DNA of 5,673 nt, taken from M3007 sp046153695 (lineage in GTDB: Bacteria; Bacteroidota; Bacteroidia; Chitinophagales; Saprospiraceae). Position numbers and translations under genes: made by a program. Where the stretch lies: positions 1 through 5,673 of the forward strand of contig JBJXEZ010000308.1 of NCBI GenBank assembly GCA_046153695.1, given 5' to 3'. The notes under the pieces were generated by a model. That model ran no database searches and was not told the DNA's origin. It saw only the letters and a list, made by a program, of their open reading frames with translations. Positions 1 through 5,673 of the stretch are shown in pieces (position 1 is the first letter of the stretch; the number at the start of each line of letters is the position of its first letter).

Positions 1-581
1 TGCGTTGGCTGGCGGAAAACACGCTACTGGCCGAAATTCGTTCCGATGTGCCCGTGGATACAGAGCGGCTGACGCGACACCTGTTCACCTCGTCCAGCTG
101 CGGAGTATGCGGAAAGGCATCGCTGGATGCTGTGAACACGGTCAGTTGCTACTACCCTACCCCGCGATTTCCGGTTTTTCAGGCACATTTGATCTACCGG
201 CTGCCCGAAACATTGCGCCAGGCACAAGCCACTTTTGATGCAACTGGCGGGCTGCACGCTGCTGGCCTTTTTGACCAGGAAGGGCGGCTGCTTCTCTTGC
301 GTGAGGATGTTGGTCGGCACAACGCCGTGGACAAGGTAATAGGCGCGGCCCTTCGCAGTGAGCGGGATTTCCCCTTGCGTGAAAACCTGCTGCTCGTAAG
401 CGGGCGTGCAGGTTTCGAATTAGTACAAAAAGCCGCTATGGCTGGCATACCCTGCCTCGCAGCAGTGGGCGCACCATCCAGCCTCGCACTAGAACTGGCC
501 GAAGGATCTGGAATGACGCTCATCGGATTTTTGCGCGGCGAGCGCTTCAATGTATACACGGGGGCTGAGCGGGTTGAATGA
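1..581 (+). CDS. fdhD: Formate dehydrogenase accessory sulfurtransferase FdhD (C-terminal part, 5' truncated)
   Basis: FdhD passes sulfur from a cysteine desulfurase (IscS in E. coli) to the molybdenum/tungsten-bis-MGD cofactor of formate dehydrogenase in the cytoplasm; without it the enzyme is inactive. The frame is open from position 3 to the TGA at 579-581, about 192 residues. E. coli FdhD has about 277, so roughly the first third lies left of the window. The family CxxC motif is plain: SSSCGVCGKASLDAV, with the two cysteines at 99-101 and 108-110. Downstream come the conserved GGLHAAGLFD, REDVGRHNAVDKVIGAAL and VSGRAGFELVQKAAMAGIP segments, and the usual ending FLRGERFNVYTGAERV. The ATG at 48 is internal, because homology-like sequence continues upstream of it (RWLAENTLLAEIRSDVPVDT). 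A formate dehydrogenase gene would be expected nearby, outside the window. The identification is firm. Confidence 0.96.
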   Translation, partial: RWLAENTLLAEIRSDVPVDTERLTRHLFTSSSCGVCGKASLDAVNTVSCYYPTPRFPVFQAHLIYRLPETLRQAQATFDATGGLHAAGLFDQEGRLLLLREDVGRHNAVDKVIGAALRSERDFPLRENLLLVSGRAGFELVQKAAMAGIPCLAAVGAPSSLALELAEGSGMTLIGFLRGERFNVYTGAERVE

Positions 582-606
582 TTCGATTGCGGTTGTGACA
601 AATTTG
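574..606 (+). promoter_or_regulatory. Weak candidate Bacteroidota-type promoter before the secreted propeller gene
   Basis: The housekeeping promoter of Bacteroidota is TTG, 17-23 bp, then TAnnTTTG. Here a TTG at 574-576 (inside the fdhD end) is followed after 22 bp by CAAATTTG at 599-606, which differs at one of the six fixed positions. It would give a leader of about 55 nt before the ATG at 669. The match is weak and could be chance. A promoter is nevertheless expected somewhere in this 87-bp gap if the downstream gene is not simply read through from fdhD. Confidence 0.2.
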
Positions 607-668
607 GCAAACCGTCGGTGCCGCGTTTTTGCATGTAATACCGTCCTTTGTAAAAAATACTGCTCGAT

Positions 669-2558
669 ATGCGATTTTGCTGTACTGCTCTTTTTGCCGC
701 CGCGCCCTTTTTGTTGCTGGCGCAAAATTTCAATGTGACCCACCGCTCCACGATGACATTTAACAACCAGAACCTCGCCAACATCTGGGGCTACACATCC
801 GGAAGCACCGAATACGCACTTGTGGGAGCCAAAAACGGGTTGATCATCGTAGACGTGACAGACCCGGACGATCCGCAGCAAATCGTACAAATTCCTGGCC
901 CTGCCTCCACCTGGCGAGAAATAAAAACCTACCAGAACTATGCGTATGTTGTTACAGAACACGGTGCCATCGGCATCCAGGTCGTCAACCTGACCAACCT
1001 GCCCTCGACTAACCTGACCCACCACAACGTCCAACCCGGCGGAATTACCAAAGGACATGCCCTGCATGTGGACGAAACCAAGGGCTACCTATACGTATAC
1101 GGCAGCAACCTCAACGGCGGACGTGCGCAGGTGTACAACCTGAACAATGACCCGTACAACCCGGCCTACGTTGGCTTTGTCAACTTTGTCGGGTATGTAC
1201 ACGACGGGTATGTAGATAATGACCTGTTCTACCCTGCCCACATCTTCGCAGGCAATTTCGGGATTATCAATATGGCGAACAAATCCAACCCTGTCCTGCT
1301 CGGAACCAAAACAACACCCGGCAACTTCACCCACAATACCTGGAAATCAGGCAATGCGCTGTTTACCACCGACGAGGTCAGCAATTCCTACCTGACCAGT
1401 TATGACATCAGCGACCCAACTGACATAAAAGAACTTGATCGCATCCGCATTACCCCCGGGTCCGGGTCCATTGTTCACAATACGCACGTCACCGATGATT
1501 ATGCAGTCACCTCTTGGTACAAAGACGGTTTTTCCATTATTGACGTGAACCGACCCGCCAACATCGTAGAAGCAGGCCGATATGATACCTACCCGAACGG
1601 TTCCGGCAACGGTTTCGAGGGCTGCTGGGGTGTGTATCCATACTTCCCTTCTGGCACCATTGTGGCCTCCAATATAGTCGCCCAAAATACCACCAACGGC
1701 GAGATGTGGGTGCTTTCACCAACGTACATTCGCGGCTGCTATCTCGAGGGTACCGTTACCGACTCCGTTACAGGAAACCCGATTAGCGGAGCAACCGTCG
1801 TCATTTTGCAGAGCGGGCTCTCGGAATCCACGGACAACGTCGGTCAATACCGAATGGCACAGATGCCGGACGGCACGGTAGACGTGAGCGTGTCCAAACC
1901 CGGCTACACGGGAAAAGTAATAAGCGCCACCCTTGCCAGCGGCGTGCTCACTGTGCTGGATGTAGCGCTGGCACCCCCACCAACTAACCCAGGTGGGGGC
2001 ACCGGCCTGCCCGTCGACTTTGTCCGTTTTGAGGCCAATCGAAATGACCGCGATGCCGTATTGGTTTGGGAAACAGCCTCCGAAATCAACAACAAAGGCT
2101 TCGAAATCCAGCAAAGTCGCAACAATGGCCACGACTGGACAGCCCTCGGCTTTGTACCAGCAAAGGGCGACGGAAAATCGCTTGCCTCGTATTTGTTCCG
2201 TATAAACGCTCTCGCTCCCGGCGAGCACTTGTTTCGCCTGCGGCAAACAGACCGCGATGGAAAATCTACATTCTCCCAGTGGCGTACCCTGAGTATGCCT
2301 TCGGAAAAACTAGAGGTTTTCGCCTGGCCTAACCCCGCTACGGTGTACTGCCGACTGCGCATCCGAACGCCGCATCCACAAACCGTTTTGGTAGAATTGC
2401 TGACTTCCGATCTGAGGAGTACCGGTATGTTTCAGCAGGTGGAGGTGACAGAAGAAGGGATTGTCACGCTCGACGTGAGCGGTTTGCCGTCCGGAAATTA
2501 CCAGGCAGTGGTGACGAGCGGGAAGGAGCGCGTGGTGGTAGCGCTGGTGAAATATTAG
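669..2558 (+). CDS. Secreted choice-of-anchor B (LVIVD beta-propeller) protein with type IX secretion sorting domain
   Basis: This is a 629-residue exported protein of unknown ligand. Residues 1-19 form a signal peptide (one Arg, then a hydrophobic core ending LLLAQ). Residues ~45-306 contain about six LVIVD-like blades, such as YALVGAKNGLIIVDVTDP (49-66) and DGFSIIDVNRPANIVEAG (286-303), the pattern of the choice-of-anchor B family. Residues ~357-433 look like a carboxypeptidase-regulatory-like beta-sandwich (GTVTDSVTGNPISGATVVI). A Pro/Gly linker (436-446) leads to an Ig/FN3-like region (~447-542). Residues ~546-629 match a type A Por sorting domain: WPNPA at 553-557, then LDVSGLPSGNYQAVV and a short basic/hydrophobic end. 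It should cross the outer membrane by T9SS and be released or attached to the surface. Two in-frame stops (636-638, 651-653) lie just upstream, so ATG 669 is the first usable ATG. There is no clear Shine-Dalgarno. The domain calls are firm; the biological role is unknown. Confidence 0.9.
   Translation: MRFCCTALFAAAPFLLLAQNFNVTHRSTMTFNNQNLANIWGYTSGSTEYALVGAKNGLIIVDVTDPDDPQQIVQIPGPASTWREIKTYQNYAYVVTEHGAIGIQVVNLTNLPSTNLTHHNVQPGGITKGHALHVDETKGYLYVYGSNLNGGRAQVYNLNNDPYNPAYVGFVNFVGYVHDGYVDNDLFYPAHIFAGNFGIINMANKSNPVLLGTKTTPGNFTHNTWKSGNALFTTDEVSNSYLTSYDISDPTDIKELDRIRITPGSGSIVHNTHVTDDYAVTSWYKDGFSIIDVNRPANIVEAGRYDTYPNGSGNGFEGCWGVYPYFPSGTIVASNIVAQNTTNGEMWVLSPTYIRGCYLEGTVTDSVTGNPISGATVVILQSGLSESTDNVGQYRMAQMPDGTVDVSVSKPGYTGKVISATLASGVLTVLDVALAPPPTNPGGGTGLPVDFVRFEANRNDRDAVLVWETASEINNKGFEIQQSRNNGHDWTALGFVPAKGDGKSLASYLFRINALAPGEHLFRLRQTDRDGKSTFSQWRTLSMPSEKLEVFAWPNPATVYCRLRIRTPHPQTVLVELLTSDLRSTGMFQQVEVTEEGIVTLDVSGLPSGNYQAVVTSGKERVVVALVKY
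1974..1999. repeat. GC-rich inverted repeat (8-bp perfect stem) inside the interdomain linker
   Basis: CCCCCACC at 1974-1981 and GGTGGGGG at 1992-1999 are exact reverse complements separated by 10 bases. They encode the Pro-rich and Gly-rich halves of the linker (PPPTNPGGG) between the regulatory-like domain and the Ig/FN3-like region of the secreted protein. Proline codons (CCN) facing glycine codons (GGN) produce such symmetry naturally, so a codon effect is the default explanation. The structure could still slow the ribosome between two folding domains. Confidence 0.6.
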
Positions 2559-2576
2559 CGCTCCAAGGAACATGCA

Positions 2577-3386
2577 TCACTTTTTTGTGTGCTTTTTGTT
2601 CGAAAACTGAACATCCGGGTTGATGCTCTTCGACAAACCGAGATAGAGCTCCCGCCACGCAGGGTGGGCCGTAAGCCAGTCCAAATGCCGCTGCATGGAG
2701 TCAAGGTCGCCGCGGACGGCTGGCCCGGTCTGCATTTTAGCGGGCGATTCGATCAGCGCTTTAGCTATGGTTTCCTCCATAAGTGGATGGATCAGTTCGA
2801 AAGGCAGGTCCTTCTCCTCCAATATTTTTTCGGCTATGGCAAAACAGTGATTGGCGAAATTGTTCGCAAAAACCGCCGCTACATGTAGTACCGAACGCTG
2901 CTCGTCATTGACCTGATAAACCAGGTTGCCAATGGTCTTGGCTATTTTTTTCAAAACCAGAACATCCGCCTCCGTACCCGCGTCCACGCAAAACGGCACC
3001 TTCGACCATACTGGCGTACGCTCCATAGAAAAGGACTGTAGGGGATAAAACACGCCGTATCGCTCAAAAAAGGGGGCCAAAACGGCACCTGGAGTAGCCC
3101 CGGAGGTGTGTGTGACCAACGCTTGCGGCGCGTACGGAGCAAGGGCTTGACCCACACCTGCTATGGCATCGTCGCGTACGGCTACCAGTACCCAGTCAGC
3201 ATCCCGGTCAATGTCTGCCCAGTCGTCTGACCAATCTGCGCGGAGCTCAGTTGCCAGGGCGCGGGCTGAATCGGCGGATCGGTTAAGGACCTGGGCCACA
3301 CGCAAACCTTTGGCCCGGAGGCGTTTGCCGAGGTGGGTAGCTATTCGGCCTGCCCCGGCTATAACGATTGTATTCGGCGTGGACAT
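2577..3386 (-). CDS. Rossmann-like and DUF2520 domain protein (NAD(P)-binding, putative oxidoreductase)
   Basis: A 269-residue cytoplasmic protein of the two-domain type found widely in Bacteroidota: an N-terminal Rossmann fold related to ProC/6-phosphogluconate-dehydrogenase-like enzymes, then an all-alpha DUF2520 domain. Visible marks are the dinucleotide loop GAGRIATHLG (11-20), NRS at 35-37 (the end of beta-2, where an Arg often favours NADP, an inference), HTSG at 93-96, YPLQSFS at 114-120, the helical HVAAVFANNFANH at 168-180, and TGPAVRGD at 220-227. No substrate is established for the family to my knowledge, so I give no reaction. The frame stays open upstream to a GTG at 3425, but the ATG at 3386 sits four residues before the Rossmann beta-1 strand, as usual for the family, and is preferred. 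It converges with the secreted-protein gene, 18 bp between the stops, and lies 80 bp downstream of the barrel gene. Confidence 0.88.
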   Translation of the reverse strand: MSTPNTIVIAGAGRIATHLGKRLRAKGLRVAQVLNRSADSARALATELRADWSDDWADIDRDADWVLVAVRDDAIAGVGQALAPYAPQALVTHTSGATPGAVLAPFFERYGVFYPLQSFSMERTPVWSKVPFCVDAGTEADVLVLKKIAKTIGNLVYQVNDEQRSVLHVAAVFANNFANHCFAIAEKILEEKDLPFELIHPLMEETIAKALIESPAKMQTGPAVRGDLDSMQRHLDWLTAHPAWRELYLGLSKSINPDVQFSNKKHTKK

Positions 3387-3409
3387 AGCGTTCTGACTTG
3401 CATGCTGTT

Positions 3410-3452
3410 CGCAATTTGACAGCACAAGAATAGCCAGAATCTGTCAATTGCG
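3410..3452. repeat. Imperfect inverted repeat (12-bp arms) between the barrel and DUF2520 genes
   Basis: The left arm CGCAATTTGACAG (3410-3422) and right arm CTGTCAATTGCG (3441-3452) pair over 12 bp with one bulged base, around an 18-base spacer. The element fills the middle of the 80-bp gap, after the stop of the barrel gene and 24 bp before the ATG of the DUF2520 gene. As RNA it would be a long hairpin, but no T-run follows on the minus strand, so it is not a standard intrinsic terminator. It could be an operator-like dyad for the DUF2520 gene or an mRNA 3'-end/processing structure. The symmetry is directly visible; the role is inferred. Confidence 0.55.
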
Positions 3453-3466
3453 CCGGAGTGATCTCC

Positions 3467-4912
3467 CTACTGCAATGCCTTTCGGAAAACCAGTCCGGCG
3501 CCTACCGCGTGGCGTTTTTCCGTATACGCCTGTTCGGAGGCGGCCCAGTCGGTCAGGCCAATCCGGCCCATGACCCCGATGCCAGCCGACCAGCCGTTGC
3601 CAGCGAACACCCATTCGAGGCGCATCATGCCCGAAATGGTGCCGCCATTGCGGTATGGCCCGTCCTGCAACGGCATATTGGTGTTGCCATCTAGCCCCAA
3701 AATAGTGCCGGAATGGTTCGAAAGCACCCCGAATACAGGGCCTGCGGCACATTCGAAACGCCATTTCCCGCCAGCGGGGAGTGACACCCCAGCCAGCAGC
3801 GGCAACTCGATGTGGCGGTAGCGGTTGTACGTTTCGGCGGTTGAGGTATGGATGTGGACAATGTCTACCGGACCGTAAATATTCTGAACCGAGCCGTCGG
3901 CCTTGATCAGCGAGCCGATGAGGTAGTTGGAATCGCGTACGGTGTAGTTTTCCTGGAAAATGCGCTCGCGCACATCCGTCCACTGCGTGAAATAAAGACC
4001 CGTTTGCAGGAAAAAATTGGGTTTGAGGTGGTAGCGAAGGTCCAGGCCAGCCTGAATCATATCCAGAGCCGTCTCCTCTGATTTGCGGTTTTGTGCGTAA
4101 ACACCGATATCGTCATGCCGGTAAACACTGGAAAGCCCGTAGTACGCGGAAGCGCCTAACCACCAGCGGGCCGTTTTCGGCATGCTTCTCTTTTTTTCTC
4201 CAAACAAATAAGTCGCAAATGGTGGGCATTCTGAACTGAATTCGCTGGTGACTACAAACGCTTTATTTTCTAATGGTTGAATGACAACCGATGAATAATT
4301 GCTTTCGCTTGGTGTGGTAGTGGGTGCAAAATGGGAGGCTTTTTCAGTGATACTTCCGACGGCAGGTTCCTGCGTAAGCCGGGTATTGTCATCAGATGCT
4401 GGTGAATTGTGAAGGCTCGTATTCGTTGAAAGGGGTTGATTTTTTACAATTGCTTGCTGTGCAGCGACTATCTCCGGCTCCGACCGGCCTGCTTTGTTTT
4501 CAAAGGCGGTTTTTGGAGAATTTGATGATAAAGACGGGTTGACCACTACAACCATCTCCGGCTCCGACTGGCCTGCTTTGTTTTCAAAGGCGGTTTTTGG
4601 AGAATTTGATGATAAAGACGGGTTGACCACTACGGCCGTGGATGGGGCAGTTATTTCTTCAATAATGGGCGCGGCGGTAGCAACGGGCACCGTAGTCTTT
4701 TGGCTGCCTGATTGCTGTTGTGCTTTGGGCCAAAGCAGCACAGCGGCTCCGAGCAGAACAAAACCCGCACCGGTAAACCACCAGAATGCTACCCGACGTC
4801 GTTTGCGGCCGCGTCGTGCCTGGAGGGCGGACCATGCGGAATCCGTATCGAAATCGCTCGCCTCCGCTGGGTATTTGTCTCGAAGTGTCTGGTCAAACCA
4901 ATCCTTGTTCAT
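3467..4912 (-). CDS. Predicted dual-membrane-spanning anti-sigma factor with C-terminal outer-membrane beta-barrel (Dma-like)
   Basis: The 481-residue protein has four zones. Residues 1-40 are a charged cytoplasmic segment (WFDQTLRDKYPAEASDFD, then SAWSALQ) ending in the basic cluster RRGRKRRR (33-40). Residues 41-61 are a single hydrophobic helix, oriented inside-to-out by the positive charges. Residues ~62-240 are a Pro/Ser/Thr/Asn-rich, probably disordered periplasmic linker with a tandem repeat. Residues ~249-481 show amphipathic strands with aromatic girdles (WWLGASAYYGL, FFLQTGLYFTQW, RYRHIELPLLAGV) typical of small PorT-like outer-membrane barrels. There is no cleavable signal peptide, so one chain appears to cross both membranes. 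This matches the dual-membrane-spanning anti-sigma factors (Dma) described in Bacteroides thetaiotaomicron, which hold an ECF sigma factor at the inner membrane. The 20-bp overlap with the sigma gene supports this and suggests translational coupling. The architecture is seen directly; sigma binding is inferred. Confidence 0.82.
   Translation of the reverse strand: MNKDWFDQTLRDKYPAEASDFDTDSAWSALQARRGRKRRRVAFWWFTGAGFVLLGAAVLLWPKAQQQSGSQKTTVPVATAAPIIEEITAPSTAVVVNPSLSSNSPKTAFENKAGQSEPEMVVVVNPSLSSNSPKTAFENKAGRSEPEIVAAQQAIVKNQPLSTNTSLHNSPASDDNTRLTQEPAVGSITEKASHFAPTTTPSESNYSSVVIQPLENKAFVVTSEFSSECPPFATYLFGEKKRSMPKTARWWLGASAYYGLSSVYRHDDIGVYAQNRKSEETALDMIQAGLDLRYHLKPNFFLQTGLYFTQWTDVRERIFQENYTVRDSNYLIGSLIKADGSVQNIYGPVDIVHIHTSTAETYNRYRHIELPLLAGVSLPAGGKWRFECAAGPVFGVLSNHSGTILGLDGNTNMPLQDGPYRNGGTISGMMRLEWVFAGNGWSAGIGVMGRIGLTDWAASEQAYTEKRHAVGAGLVFRKALQ
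4470..4637 (-). repeat. 84-bp tandem direct duplication in the periplasmic linker
   Basis: Copy 1 covers 4470-4553 and copy 2 covers 4554-4637. The first 80 bases of each differ at a single position (C at 4485, T at 4569). The next two bases then differ (AA versus GG) and the last two agree. The unit is 28 codons, so the frame is kept, and each copy encodes NPSLSSNSPKTAFENKAG followed by a short acidic and valine-rich stretch. The copies occupy about residues 93-120 and 121-148, just outside the inner-membrane helix. Near identity at silent positions points to a recent duplication. Confidence 0.97.
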
Positions 4913-5456
4913 ATTGTCGTGTCACTTGTGTTAGTTTTTGTTTCAGCCAGTTTTTAGCGCGTGCCAGTTGGGATCGGGAGCTGCTCTCGCTGATACCGAG
5001 CGCCTCGGCAATGTCTCGATGCTGCCATTCCTCGAACACACTGAGGTTGAAAACCTCCCGGTAGCCGTTTGGAAGCAGGCGAATGGCTTCGAGTATTTTT
5101 TCAGGTTCAAGGGTTTCCGCTTCTGGTTCCCAAAAATCGCCGTCCGGCAGTTCGAGAGGCAGTTCGACGGTGGCTTGGGCGGATTTGTTTTTTCGGAGTA
5201 TTTGAAGGATGACATTCACGCAAAGGCGGTGCAACCAAGGTTCGAATTCGCCCCGTTGGGGGTCGTAACGGTCTATTTTTTCAAAAACTATGACGAAGCA
5301 CTCCTGCACATAATCGTTGGCTTGCGGCTCGTCGGTCGCGTACCGCCGGGCGATGGCGGCGACACGCGGAGCAAAACGCCGAAACAGCGCTTCTTCCGAA
5401 CGGGCCTTGCCTTGTCGGCAGCCTTCGATGATGTGCAGGAGATGAACTTCGTGCAT
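4893..5456 (-). CDS. ECF-type RNA polymerase sigma-70 family sigma factor
   Basis: A 187-residue cytoplasmic sigma factor with only regions 2 and 4, as in the ECF group. Region 2 spans ~22-88: ALFRRFAPRVAAIARRY, then DYVQECFVIVFEKIDRYD (the core-binding and -10-recognition helix, where the family has D-x-V-Q-E-x-F) and GEFEPWLHRLCVN. An acidic linker follows (~100-119). Region 4 spans ~120-173: LPNGYREVFNLSVFEEWQHR and the helix-turn-helix DIAEALGISESSSRSQLARA, which reads the -35 element. An in-frame stop at 5472-5474 lies just upstream, so ATG 5456 is the first usable ATG. No Shine-Dalgarno is evident. The 3' end overlaps the barrel/anti-sigma gene by 20 bp, and the upstream gene ends 15 bp before the start, so it probably sits mid-operon. 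ECF factors with a membrane-bound partner are usually held inactive until a signal frees them. Confidence 0.93.
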   Translation of the reverse strand: MHEVHLLHIIEGCRQGKARSEEALFRRFAPRVAAIARRYATDEPQANDYVQECFVIVFEKIDRYDPQRGEFEPWLHRLCVNVILQILRKNKSAQATVELPLELPDGDFWEPEAETLEPEKILEAIRLLPNGYREVFNLSVFEEWQHRDIAEALGISESSSRSQLARAKNWLKQKLTQVTRQYEQGLV

Positions 5457-5471
5457 GGAGAGGGTCTTGGA

Positions 5472-5673
5472 TTATTGTAGGATCGCGGAAAGTATCACGT
5501 TGCATTGCCCGAAATGTGTTCCGGACGGGACTTCGTTCAAGATGATGTTGCTTAGTCGGAAAATAACGTGTTCGCCAGTTTGGCTGCCCAAGGCCAACGC
5601 CTGTATGGCATTACCAGGTACTTCCAATTCGTAGTACACCGGGGAACCGGTGACTTGGTACGATGTGCTAATG
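5472..5673 (-). CDS. Unidentified protein, C-terminal 66 residues (5' end beyond right edge)
   Basis: On the minus strand a frame stays open from the right edge to the TAA at 5472-5474, 66 codons without a stop; it has no start because the gene enters from outside the window. The peptide includes SYQVTGSPVYYELEVPGNAI, then LALGSQTGEHVIFRLSN and FGQCNVILSAILQ at the end. Alternating hydrophobic and polar residues suggest beta strands, with one cysteine near the end and no transmembrane helix in this part. I do not recognise the family. The stop lies 15 bp before the ATG of the sigma factor on the same strand, which argues for one transcript. Support rests on the long stop-free frame, protein-like composition and tight operon-like spacing. 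Confidence 0.62.
   Translation of the reverse strand, partial: ISTSYQVTGSPVYYELEVPGNAIQALALGSQTGEHVIFRLSNIILNEVPSGTHFGQCNVILSAILQ

Noticed and set aside
48..581. ATG at 48 as the start of fdhD
   Set aside because: The frame is open and FdhD-like upstream to the window edge, and a start at 48 would drop about a third of the family length. The gene is cut by the window, not short.
607..634. Possible hairpin with a T-run downstream of fdhD
   Set aside because: The only pairing is GCAAAC with GTTTTTGC through a two-base bulge, without a GC-rich core, and the T's fall inside the stem instead of after it.
2540..2562. AGCGCT repeated at 2540-2545 and 2557-2562 as a terminator between the convergent genes
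   Set aside because: The stem is only 6 bp with an 11-base loop. The T-run at 2581-2586 is 18 bases away, too far for an intrinsic terminator. AGCGCT is itself a palindrome, so chance pairing is likely.
3387..3425. GTG at 3425 as the start of the DUF2520 protein (13 extra residues)
   Set aside because: The extension is polar, contains a Cys and two Gln, resembles no Rossmann N-terminus and overlaps the inverted repeat. The ATG at 3386 lies at the usual distance from the glycine-rich loop.
4494..4934. A plus-strand frame that also spans the tandem repeat
   Set aside because: The repeat is in frame for both strands because its unit is a multiple of three. The minus-strand frame has the transmembrane helix, barrel and sigma overlap, while the plus-strand product resembles nothing.
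4938..5480. A 180-codon open frame on the plus strand opposite the sigma factor
   Set aside because: It is antisense to a clear ECF sigma factor and has no recognisable domain. Long opposite frames are common opposite GC-moderate coding DNA.

Overview
The window (5673 bp, roughly mid-50s % GC by eye) looks like chromosomal DNA of a Bacteroidota member, probably of the Saprospiria/Chitinophagia type. The clues are a secreted protein ending in a type IX secretion (Por) C-terminal sorting domain, an ECF sigma factor followed by a membrane-anchored protein ending in an outer-membrane beta-barrel, a DUF2520 Rossmann protein, and starts without clear Shine-Dalgarno sequences. The lineage is inferred from protein architecture, not from a marker gene. 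I see no rRNA, tRNA, CRISPR array, insertion sequence or phage gene.

Layout. Positions 1-581 (+) hold the C-terminal two thirds of fdhD, the sulfurtransferase that activates molybdenum/tungsten formate dehydrogenases; its start is off the left edge. After an 87-bp gap, 669-2558 (+) encodes a secreted 629-residue protein: signal peptide, LVIVD-type beta-propeller ('choice-of-anchor B'), carboxypeptidase-regulatory-like domain, Pro/Gly linker, Ig/FN3-like region and type IX sorting domain. It converges, with an 18-bp gap, on a minus-strand block. Read in transcription order (right to left), that block is: the C-terminus of an unidentified gene running off the right edge (5472-5673), an ECF sigma factor (4893-5456), a predicted dual-membrane-spanning anti-sigma factor with an outer-membrane barrel (3467-4912), and a DUF2520 Rossmann protein (2577-3386).

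How the genes work together. The sigma gene overlaps the start of the barrel gene by 20 bp, and the barrel protein has a short charged cytoplasmic N-terminus, one inner-membrane helix, a long disordered periplasmic linker and a C-terminal barrel. The simplest reading is a self-contained trans-envelope signalling pair in which the state of the outer membrane controls release of the sigma factor. The linker carries a nearly perfect 84-bp (28-residue) tandem duplication, suggesting its length changes rapidly. The unidentified gene ends only 15 bp before the sigma start, so the pair is probably co-transcribed with it. FdhD, the secreted propeller protein and the DUF2520 protein have no evident functional link to the pair.
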